Part shown: piece by piece, positions 22,882 through 29,066 of the stretch
Layout of the letters: each line of letters starts with the position of its first letter
Position numbering within the stretch: the stretch's first letter is position 1
NCBI GenBank assembly: GCA_023435435.1
Contig: JAEYRW010000065.1
Location: 1-31,642, forward strand
From: Bacillota bacterium
GTDB lineage: Bacteria > Bacillota > Clostridia > Christensenellales > Aristaeellaceae
DNA length: 31,642 nucleotides
Direction of reading: 5' to 3'
The notes under the pieces: generated by a model
What the model saw: only the letters and a program-made list of their open reading frames with translations
What the model was told of the DNA's origin: nothing
The model's database searches: none
Made by a program: the position numbers and the translations under genes

Positions 22882-24393
22882 ATGAAAAAGGCTTCCATGG
22901 TGCTGGACAAGGACTATGTGGTGGGGAAAATCGACCCGCGCATCTATGGCTCGTTCATTGAACATCTCGGGCGCGCCGTGTACGGCGGCATCTACGAGCC
23001 GGGACATCCCACCGCGGACGCGCTCGGATTCCGCAGGGACGTCATCGAGATGGTGAAGGGCGCGGACGTGCCCGTCGTGCGCTATCCCGGCGGTAATTTT
23101 GTCTCGGGCTTCAACTGGGAGGACTCCATCGGTCCGCGCGAAGGACGTCCGAAGCGGCTCGATCTCGCGTGGTTTACCACCGAGACCAACGAAGTCGGCC
23201 TTCACGAATTCTGTGACTGGTGCGACAAGGCGGGAACCAAGCCCATGTACTCAGTCAATCTTGGCACCCGCGGCGCGGACGCCGCGCGCAACGCGGTGGA
23301 GTACGCAAATCATCCGGGCGGTACCGCGTGGTCGGACCTCCGGCGTAAAAACGGGAAGGAAACGCCCTTCGACATCAAGCTGTGGTGCCTCGGGAATGAA
23401 ATGGACGGCCCCTGGCAGATGGGACAAAAGACGGCCTATGAATACGGGCGGATCGCGGGCGAAGCCGCCAAGATGATGAAGTGGGTCGACCCCACCATCG
23501 AACTGGTCGCCTGCGGCTCATCCAGTTCCCAGATGCCCACGTTCGGGGAATGGGAATATCAGATGCTCACCGAGTGCTACGACAGCATCGATTACGTTTC
23601 CCTGCACCGCTATTACGGGAATCCGACGGGCGATACGCCTGGTTTCCTCGCGCGCACAATGGACATGGACGACTTTATCCGCACGGTCGTGTGCATTTGC
23701 GACAGCGTGAAGGGGAAAAAGCACTCGAAAAAGACGGTCAATCTCTCCTTTGACGAATGGAACGTCTGGTATCATTCCAACCAGCAGGACAAGGAAATCT
23801 GGAAGCGGGAAAAGTGGGGACGCGCGCTTCCCATCCTGGAGGATGTCTATAATTTCGAGGACGCGCTCCTGACAGGCTCGATGCTCATCACGCTTCTGCG
23901 GAACGCGGATCGGGTGAAGATCGCTTGCCTCGCGCAGCTTGTGAACGTCATCGCGCCCATCATGACGCGCACGGGCGGCGGCGTGTGGGCACAGCCGACG
24001 TATTATCCTTACATGCAGGTTTCGAAATATGGACGCGGAACGTCGCTTCGGGCCGTCGTGGATGCGCCCGCCTACGACTGCGCGGACTATGAGAAGGTGC
24101 CCCTCATCGACGCCACCGCGACCATGGACGCGGCGGGCAACGTGACGGTGTTCTGCGTGAACCGCGATCTGGCGGAGGATTTCGCGCTGTCGCTGGACCT
24201 CAGGGCGTTCGGAGCGCTGCGCATCAGGGAGCACATTCTTCTCAAGCATTCCGATGTCAAGGCGGTCAATACGGAGGATAATCCGACAAACGTCGCACCC
24301 ACCGCAGGCCCGGGCGGGCATATCGACGGCGGCAGGGCGGAGATTACCCTCCCGGCGCTCTCCTGGAATGTAATCCGGTTCGAGAAGACTTAA
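22882..24393 (+). CDS. abfA: GH51 alpha-L-arabinofuranosidase, intracellular
   Basis: A 503-residue glycoside hydrolase of family 51, which removes terminal alpha-L-arabinofuranosyl residues from arabinan or arabinoxylan oligosaccharides. It begins DPRIYGSFIEHLGRAVYGGIYEPGHP, the family hallmark, and continues VVRYPGGNFVSGFNWEDSIGP. The acid/base is Glu173 (WCLGNEMDG) and the nucleophile is Glu292 (FDEWNVWY). A C-terminal beta domain follows. There is no signal peptide, so it acts on imported oligosaccharides. The start lies 12 bases after the preceding stop, with GGAGGGG upstream. It is the last gene of the hslO unit, an unexpected place since no sugar transporter or regulator is nearby. Confidence 0.97.
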   Translation: MKKASMVLDKDYVVGKIDPRIYGSFIEHLGRAVYGGIYEPGHPTADALGFRRDVIEMVKGADVPVVRYPGGNFVSGFNWEDSIGPREGRPKRLDLAWFTTETNEVGLHEFCDWCDKAGTKPMYSVNLGTRGADAARNAVEYANHPGGTAWSDLRRKNGKETPFDIKLWCLGNEMDGPWQMGQKTAYEYGRIAGEAAKMMKWVDPTIELVACGSSSSQMPTFGEWEYQMLTECYDSIDYVSLHRYYGNPTGDTPGFLARTMDMDDFIRTVVCICDSVKGKKHSKKTVNLSFDEWNVWYHSNQQDKEIWKREKWGRALPILEDVYNFEDALLTGSMLITLLRNADRVKIACLAQLVNVIAPIMTRTGGGVWAQPTYYPYMQVSKYGRGTSLRAVVDAPAYDCADYEKVPLIDATATMDAAGNVTVFCVNRDLAEDFALSLDLRAFGALRIREHILLKHSDVKAVNTEDNPTNVAPTAGPGGHIDGGRAEITLPALSWNVIRFEKT

Positions 24394-24446
24394 AACAGAC
24401 TCCGGCTCCATAAAAAACAGACTCCGGCCTCAAATCGGAGTCTGTT
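24393..24446. terminator. Strong bidirectional terminator with a duplicated arm
   Basis: An 11-bp perfect stem AACAGACTCCG/CGGAGTCTGTT (24416-24446) is followed by TTTC on the plus strand and TTTTTTATGG on the minus strand, so it serves both abfA and the convergent gene at 24542. The 5' arm (AAACAGACTCCGGC) also occurs 22 bases earlier, at 24393-24406, so either copy could pair with the single 3' arm. Confidence 0.88.
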
Positions 24447-24541
24447 TTTCTGCTGGTATAATTAACGAGGGCCAAAGGCCGATTCTGGCGCGCGGTTCGA
24501 TGAAAGCAGATTACCTGCTGAAAAATCATGCAAATTCTGTT

Positions 24542-24922
24542 TTATCCTTTTTCCTCCGGAAGCGGGAGGGCGATGCCGCAGCGGGCCATGAGGTCAATGA
24601 GGCCCTGGTCGATCTCCCCACGGGAGAAGCCGCACGCCTCCAGTTCATCGTCGTCCAAAAGGCTCAGCCGATAGTAGAAGTCCGTGGCAATGGCGGGGAG
24701 GTCCGGGATGCCGGCGTCGAGCTGGTCGAACAGCGCATCCTCCGCCTCGTTGATTTTCCCCGCCTGGAGAAGCCGCATGATCTCGGCATGCAGAAGGTCG
24801 CCGCCGGCGGAATTCTGACTGTCTTCCTCGCGATAGGCGGGCTCGTTCTTGCCAAATAAAAGGCGCGCGGCTACCTGCACCGCCATTGAAATCTGACGCA
24901 TGATGTAGTCCTTTTCAAACAT
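24542..24922 (-). CDS. Small helical protein, DUF6483-like
   Basis: A 126-residue soluble helical protein beginning FEKDYIMRQISMAVQVAARLLFGK, followed by a helical pair around EIMRLLQAGKINEAEDALFDQL and FYYRLSLLDDDELEACGFSRGEI. This start and layout resemble small Clostridia proteins annotated DUF6483; that match is from memory and not verified. No motif points to a reaction. Its ATG overlaps the end of the TIM-barrel gene by eight bases, so the two are coupled. A plus-strand TATAAT at 24457 in the downstream gap has no partner box. Confidence 0.7.
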   Translation of the reverse strand: MFEKDYIMRQISMAVQVAARLLFGKNEPAYREEDSQNSAGGDLLHAEIMRLLQAGKINEAEDALFDQLDAGIPDLPAIATDFYYRLSLLDDDELEACGFSRGEIDQGLIDLMARCGIALPLPEEKG

Positions 24923-25964
24923 GGGAAACCTCCGGAAACTTCTGGGCGTACATGAATTCGCCGCATGCGTCCGCGCCGCCCTTCAGAACCGCTTCCACCG
25001 TCTCGTCGAGCCGCGCGTCCTCGGTCTGGATGATGGGCGCGAGGGCGACAGATTTGGAAAGCTGCGCGCGGGCCGCCTTCGTTTCAAGACCTACGTGCGC
25101 GGGGGGAAAGCCCTTCATGGGCGCATCCGTCATGAACGAAATGTCGAACAGCATGCTCGCCGCTTCTTCGGCGGGGCGCTGGGCGTGGGAAAGCAGTTCG
25201 TGGAACGCCGCCCACTCGTGGGAGAGGCAGGCGGCGCCCGTCTCATGGGGATAGGCCCGGTAGAGCATGGGAGAAACGACGTCCAGGGCGTTCAGCGCGT
25301 CCGGGCGCTGGCCGACATAGTACCAAAGGGTCGGCGCGAACACGAACGCGCCCGCCTTGAGGCCGGACGCGTGGGCCCGGGCCGCGAACCCCTCCATGTA
25401 AGCACGGACGCACGCCGCGCGAAAATCAAACCAGTTTTCCATGGCGGCGCGGATCATGGGAATGTCGCCGTCCCCGCCGTCCAGGAAGTCCGTCAGCGCA
25501 ACGATGCCGTCCCTGGTCGCCCGGGCGTCGATGCCCAGCGCGGTCATTTTTTCCATGCAGCGGTCACAGAAACACCCAAAAAAGGAGGACGCGCCCTCTT
25601 CAGACGCGAAGGAGGCGAATCGCGCGCCGTCGACGTAGATGCCCGTCAGACCGTCGCATTTTGCGGCAAAGGAAAACGCCGCGTCCATGTTGCGTTCGTT
25701 CACCGCGCGGGCGTTGGGACAGGCGGAACCGAACCAGGGGGCATCCGCGCCCCTGGCGTCCTTTGCGCCGACGTCTGCCTGGGCAAAATCGCCCATGGCG
25801 TAAGCACCGAAACAAAGCCACGTTTCGAGATTCTCGGCCTTGGCCGCGCAAAAACCCTCGGCATTGACGGCGGAGAGCACCACCGCGTCGTAGCCCAGTC
25901 GGCGCAGCTTCCTTGCCGAACCGGGAAAATCGGCTGAACCTAAGCCGTACATGTACCGATGCAA
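24915..25964 (-). CDS. TIM-barrel protein, putative glycoside hydrolase-like
   Basis: About 349 residues with the pattern of a TIM barrel: repeated beta-alpha units opening with YGLGSADFPGSARKLRRLGYDAVVLSA, a LTGIYVDGARFAS strand carrying an acidic residue, a cysteine cluster CFCDRC (seen in putative glycoside hydrolases related to GH42 and similar families), SGLKAGAFVFAPTLWYYVG and DVVSPMLYRAY. There is no signal peptide. Enzyme activity is not proved; a catalytic acid pair cannot be assigned. The start is unusual: GAGGTG is seven bases before TTG 25964, while the nearest ATG (25952) is 19 bases away, so TTG is preferred. Its promoter lies at 25991-26019. Confidence 0.72.
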   Translation of the reverse strand: MHRYMYGLGSADFPGSARKLRRLGYDAVVLSAVNAEGFCAAKAENLETWLCFGAYAMGDFAQADVGAKDARGADAPWFGSACPNARAVNERNMDAAFSFAAKCDGLTGIYVDGARFASFASEEGASSFFGCFCDRCMEKMTALGIDARATRDGIVALTDFLDGGDGDIPMIRAAMENWFDFRAACVRAYMEGFAARAHASGLKAGAFVFAPTLWYYVGQRPDALNALDVVSPMLYRAYPHETGAACLSHEWAAFHELLSHAQRPAEEAASMLFDISFMTDAPMKGFPPAHVGLETKAARAQLSKSVALAPIIQTEDARLDETVEAVLKGGADACGEFMYAQKFPEVSHV

Positions 25965-25990
25965 GCGCAAACACCTCTCAGTCGATTCCC

Positions 25991-26019
25991 ATTATACAGG
26001 CAGGGGGTTCGCATTTCAA
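25991..26019 (-). promoter_or_regulatory. Promoter of TIM-barrel gene
   Basis: On the minus strand, TTGAAA (26019-26014) and TATAAT (25996-25991) are separated by 17 bases. Its -35 box directly abuts the -35 region of a plus-strand promoter (26008-26036). Confidence 0.75.
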
Positions 26020-26036
26020 GGGGCATGTGTTATAAT
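26008..26036 (+). promoter_or_regulatory. Divergent extended -10 promoter facing a structured region
   Basis: TTCGCA (26008-26013) and TATAAT (26031-26036) are separated by 17 bases, with the extended TGT just before the -10. The predicted start (about 26043) coincides with the base of the first hairpin of the structured region. Confidence 0.6.
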
Positions 26037-26041
26037 GGCAG

Positions 26042-26381
26042 GGCTTACGTATGAACTGCGTTCATGTGTAAGCCAAAGGAACGAAGTCCCGGATTTCTGA
26101 ATTTTCTCACGCGGGGGCGGACCTTCCGCAAATTCCGGGCGAAATCCGGGGGCATGAACGGATTCGCCGCCCAGAGCAAGCGCCACCCGCTTCGTGGTCG
26201 CCTCTTGCGATGGCCGGGTCTCGCCGGACGGGCATGCCCGCCCTAAGGTTGGTTTGCCTTTGGCAAACCAAGTCGCTTCGCGATCGTGCCAGTCGATTTT
26301 AAATCGATTGGCACGCCCGGACGAATCCATTTTCACCGGCAAGGAGGTTTTGCCAGCCGGCAAAACCTGTCCCTTCGGGAC
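26042..26381 (+). ncRNA. Candidate structured RNA or palindrome array
   Basis: About 340 bases with no convincing gene but at least nine hairpins: 26042-26074 (GGCTTAC/GTAAGCC and ATGAAC/GTTCAT with GT bulges), 26088-26150 (CCCGGATTT/AAATCCGGG enclosing GAATTT/AAATTC), 26176-26208 (GCAAG/CTTGC enclosing CCAC/GTGG), 26229-26240 (self-complementary 12-mer), 26249-26271 (10-bp TTGGTTTGCC stem), 26273-26283, 26285-26315 (15 bp), 26345-26368 (10 bp) and 26369-26381 (GTCCC/GGGAC). GGATTCG (26160-26166) can also pair with CGAATCC (26322-26328). A promoter directs transcription into it. It may be a non-coding RNA, the long leader of the gene at 26539, or a mosaic of mobile palindromes. No terminator is evident. 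A minus-strand frame is open here but has no start signal. Confidence 0.45.
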
Positions 26382-26504
26382 TCAATTTGACGCATGAAAT
26401 GTGTCACATTCACCTCAGCCGGTAAAAATGATTCTACATGGAGGGCTGTGGCCTTCCAAACCGCCCGGCGTTCATACTTTCTTAGTTCATGCGTTGGCCG
26501 TGGC

Positions 26505-26510
26505 TATAAT
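26505..26510 (+). promoter_or_regulatory. Possible -10 box of the alpha/alpha-barrel gene
   Basis: A perfect TATAAT 28 bases before the ATG at 26539, but the region 17 bases upstream reads TTAGTT, a poor -35. The gene may rely on an activator or on transcription from 26043. Bases 26382-26504 hold nothing else that I can support. Confidence 0.3.
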
Positions 26511-26538
26511 GGGGACGCGTTTCGGGGAGGTGGGGAAT

Positions 26539-27387
26539 ATGGCGGTGGACGCGCGCCGCGCGGCCGACGTCGAGGCGATCCTTTCGCACAGGCACGACAA
26601 CGGAAGCGACCTCTGGGCGACGCCGGACGGGCGCCTCATCGTGGGCGCGCCCTTTTCGACGCTGGAAAGCGCGTCCTATCTGTTGGAACTGGGGATGAGT
26701 CCGGACGAGCCCATCCTCCGGGACGTCGCCGCACTGATCTTTGGCACATGGCAGCCGGACGGGCGGTTCCGGGTGTATCCCAAGGGCGCGATCTATCCAT
26801 GCCAGACCATTCACGCCGCGCAGACGCTCTGTCAGATGGGCTTCGCGCGCGACGAGCGGCTTGGGGCGACGTTTCGGCATCTGCTGGAAACGCGCCACGC
26901 GGACGGCGGCTGGCAGTGCAACAAATTCAGCTACGGATGCGGCCCGGAAACCGAATGCTCGAATCCGTTTCCGACGCTCATGGCCCTCAACGCGTTCCGT
27001 CTGCGCGGGCATTCGGAAGACGAACGGTCGCTCGGGGACGCTGTGGAATTTCTGCTCGCCCACTGGACGATCCGCAAACCGATCGGGCCGTGCCACTACG
27101 GCATCGGCACGCTGTTCATGCAGGCCGAATACCCGTTTCGGACGTACAACCTCTTCGTCTACGTTTACGTGCTGTCTTTTTATGCGCAGGCGCGGAGAGA
27201 CGCACGGTTTTTGGAAGCACTCTGCGCGCTGTCTGCGAAGGCGCGGGACGGGCGCATCGTCGTCGAGCGGGTGGCGCCCAAGCTCGCGAAGTTCAACTTC
27301 TGCAAAAAGGGCGAGGTCAGCGCGTGCGCGACGGAACGGTATCGGGAGATTTTGGAAAACATGCGGAAGGGAATGGAAAGCAAATGA
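26539..27387 (+). CDS. Alpha/alpha-barrel protein, prenyltransferase/squalene cyclase-like
   Basis: A 282-residue protein with the repeats of the terpenoid cyclase / protein prenyltransferase alpha/alpha toroid: TWQPDGRFRVYPKGAIYPCQTIHAAQTLCQMGF, then a QW-like RHADGGWQCNKFSYGC and NPFPTLMALNAFRLRG, and YGIGTLFMQAEYPFRTYNLFVYVYVLSFY. The DxDD and DCTAE motifs of squalene and diterpene cyclases are absent and the protein is half their length, so catalysis of cyclisation is not supported; a binding or hydrolase-like role is possible. A Cys/His set (NKFSYGCGPETEC) could hold a metal. ATG 26539 follows GGGGAGGTGGGGAAT. The stop overlaps the Dabb gene start by four bases. Confidence 0.78.
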   Translation: MAVDARRAADVEAILSHRHDNGSDLWATPDGRLIVGAPFSTLESASYLLELGMSPDEPILRDVAALIFGTWQPDGRFRVYPKGAIYPCQTIHAAQTLCQMGFARDERLGATFRHLLETRHADGGWQCNKFSYGCGPETECSNPFPTLMALNAFRLRGHSEDERSLGDAVEFLLAHWTIRKPIGPCHYGIGTLFMQAEYPFRTYNLFVYVYVLSFYAQARRDARFLEALCALSAKARDGRIVVERVAPKLAKFNFCKKGEVSACATERYREILENMRKGMESK

Positions 27388-27680
27388 TACGGCATGTGGT
27401 ACTTTACACCATCAAGGACGACTGCAAGGCGAAAATTCCGGAGCTGGTGGCAGCCTTTTACGGCATGAAGGGGAAGATTCCGGGGCTTCTCGACGTGGAG
27501 GCAGGCGGCGACGAGCTGGGCTCCGAGCGGTCGTACGATCTGGCGCTCATCACCTCCTTCGAGAGCTGGGACGCATACAGGGCGTATCTCGTTCATCCCG
27601 CGCACCTGCCCGTCAAGGCGGGCATGCACGCGGCGCGCAGCGGGTCCGTGTCGTGCGACTACGAGATCAAGGGGGAGTAG
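27384..27680 (+). CDS. Dabb (stress-responsive A/B barrel) domain protein
   Basis: A 98-residue single-domain protein of the Dabb family: MIRHVVLYTIKDD at the start, AFYGMKGKIPGLLDVEAGGD in the middle and SYDLALITSFESWDAYRAYLVHPAH with the typical yxxHPxH end. These small dimeric ferredoxin-fold proteins occur alone or fused to enzymes; in plants one member assists polyketide cyclisation (olivetolic acid cyclase), while most bacterial ones have no known role. The ATG overlaps the stop of the alpha/alpha-barrel gene (ATGA), which couples the two. No clear terminator follows before the pheS T-box promoter. Confidence 0.92.
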   Translation: MIRHVVLYTIKDDCKAKIPELVAAFYGMKGKIPGLLDVEAGGDELGSERSYDLALITSFESWDAYRAYLVHPAHLPVKAGMHAARSGSVSCDYEIKGE

Positions 27681-27721
27681 GCGCATTTCCTTGGTCCGGT
27701 TGTTAAAAAATTGCGCGTTGA

Positions 27722-27750
27722 TTGCAAATTTTGCCGCGACGTGCTATACT
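27722..27750 (+). promoter_or_regulatory. Promoter of pheST T-box transcript
   Basis: TTGCAA (27722-27727) and TATACT (27745-27750) are separated by 17 bases, with the start expected near 27757. Confidence 0.75.
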
Positions 27751-27756
27751 TCGATG

Positions 27757-28012
27757 CAAATCATATCCGCGATGACGGAGAGAGTAGCGCCGAACGGGCA
27801 TTCGACAGAGAAACCGCACCATGGCTGGAAGTGCGGTGGATGCGAGGCGGCGTGAAGTTCACTCCCGAGCCTTTCCGCTGAAGCTTCTGTTGTAGGCGGA
27901 GACGGGTTGACCCACGTTACGGGGTTCCGAGGTTTGGCGGTTTTCGCCAGACGAATCTGGGTGGTATCGCGAGCATTGCTTCGCCCCTTTCTGCGGGCGG
28001 AGCTTCTTTTTT
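27757..28012 (+). ncRNA. T-box riboswitch specific for tRNA-Phe
   Basis: A leader RNA that binds uncharged tRNA and lets transcription continue into pheST. Evidence: the AGAGAGTAG loop-E strand near 27778, a distal stem I hairpin ACCGCAC/GTGCGGT (27812-27837), the specifier codon TTC (Phe) at 27858-27860 after GTGAAG, a stem III TGGCG/CGCCA (27935-27949), the T-box sequence GGGTGGTATCGCG (27959-27971) whose TGGT (27962-27965) pairs with the ACCA end of tRNA-Phe, and the terminator. The codon agrees with the gene downstream, so specificity is well supported. Confidence 0.94.
27978..28012 (+). terminator. T-box regulated terminator
   Basis: The stem GCTTCGCCC/GGGCGGAGC (one T:G wobble) is followed by TTCTTTTTT. 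It competes with the antiterminator formed by the T-box sequence when uncharged tRNA-Phe is bound. Confidence 0.88.
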
Positions 28013-28030
28013 CACAAGGAGGGGTTCATT

Positions 28031-29053
28031 ATGGAGGAAATGCTGCGGGAGATACGGGAAAGGGCGCTTGGCGAAATCGCGGCCGCGTCGGCGAGCGGGC
28101 AGCTCGAGGAGATTCGCGTCCGTGTGCTGGGCAAGAAGGGCGAGCTGACGGCGCTTCTGCGCGGCATGGGCAAGCTCGCGCCCGAGGAGCGGCCCAAGGC
28201 GGGCCAGATGGTGAACGATACCCGCGAGGCCGTCGAGGCGGCGCTCGCCGCGCGGATGGAGACCTTGGCAGCTTCCGAAAAGGAAGTGCGGCTCGCGCGG
28301 GAAGCCATTGACGTGACGCTGCCCGGCCCGGCGCGGGTGACGGGCGCGATGAATCCCATGTACATGGCCCTCGAAAAGATGATCGACATTTTTGTGGGCA
28401 TGGGCTACGAGGTGGTGGAAGGGCCGGAAGTTGAGTACGACCACTACAACTTCGAGCTTCTGAACCTGCCGAAGAACCATCCGTCCCGCGACATGCAGGA
28501 CACGTTCTACGTGGACGAGAACATCGTTCTGCGCACGCAGACATCCCCCGTGCAGGCGCGCATCATGACCACGCGCAAGCCGCCCATCCGCATCATCTGC
28601 CCCGGGCGCACCTACCGTGCGGACGAGGCGGACGCCACGCATTCGCCGGTGTTCCACCAGATGGAAGGCCTCGTCATCGACGAGGGAATCACCATGGGCG
28701 ACCTCAAGGGCACGCTGGACGAATTCGCCCGCGCCATGTTCCGCGAAGGGATCACCACGCGGTTCCGCCCGTCGTTTTTCCCGTTCACGGAGCCGTCTGC
28801 CGAGGTGGACCTCACCTGCGCCAACTGCGGCGGCGCGGGCTGCCGGGTGTGCAAGGGCACCGGCTGGCTGGAGGTGCTTGGTTCGGGCATGGTCAATCCC
28901 AAGGTGCTGGAGATGTGCGGCATCGATTCCAAAAAATATTCCGGGTTCGCGTTCGGCATGGGCATCGAGCGCATCGCACAGCTTAAATACAACATTCCGA
29001 ACATGCGGATCATGTACGAAAACGACCTGCGCTATCTCTCGCAGTTCCGGTAA
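28031..29053 (+). CDS. pheS: Phenylalanyl-tRNA synthetase alpha subunit
   Basis: A 340-residue catalytic subunit of the alpha2-beta2 enzyme that charges tRNA-Phe. An N-terminal coiled coil (about 1-85; MLREIRERALGEIAAA and RVLGKKGELTALLRGMG) binds tRNA. The class II core follows: motif 1 region MYMALEKMIDIFVGMGYEVV, RDMQDTFYVDENIVLRTQTS, motif 2 with GRTYRADEADATHSPVFHQ and motif 3 GFAFGMGIERIAQLKY. A cysteine cluster (CANCGGAGCRVCKGTGW) is usual in Bacillota PheS. ATG 28031 follows AAGGAGGGG. Controlled by the upstream T-box, and co-transcribed with pheT after 13 bases. Confidence 0.99.
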   Translation: MEEMLREIRERALGEIAAASASGQLEEIRVRVLGKKGELTALLRGMGKLAPEERPKAGQMVNDTREAVEAALAARMETLAASEKEVRLAREAIDVTLPGPARVTGAMNPMYMALEKMIDIFVGMGYEVVEGPEVEYDHYNFELLNLPKNHPSRDMQDTFYVDENIVLRTQTSPVQARIMTTRKPPIRIICPGRTYRADEADATHSPVFHQMEGLVIDEGITMGDLKGTLDEFARAMFREGITTRFRPSFFPFTEPSAEVDLTCANCGGAGCRVCKGTGWLEVLGSGMVNPKVLEMCGIDSKKYSGFAFGMGIERIAQLKYNIPNMRIMYENDLRYLSQFR

Positions 29054-29066
29054 GGGGTGACAGAAA

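Noticed and set aside
21619..23205. A 528-codon minus-strand frame opposite the zinc-ribbon and GH51 genes
   Set aside because: It spans two well-supported plus-strand genes and has the composition of an antisense shadow.
24457..24462. A TATAAT on the plus strand after abfA
   Set aside because: There is no -35 box at the right distance and no plus-strand gene downstream; chance match just after a terminator.
26016..26363. A 115-codon minus-strand frame across the palindrome array
   Set aside because: No ribosome binding site, extends into the promoter of the TIM-barrel gene, and its codons follow palindromic words instead of protein-like usage.
26229..26383. The hairpin series as a CRISPR array
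   Set aside because: The hairpins differ in sequence and length; there are no identical repeats with regular spacers and no cas genes.
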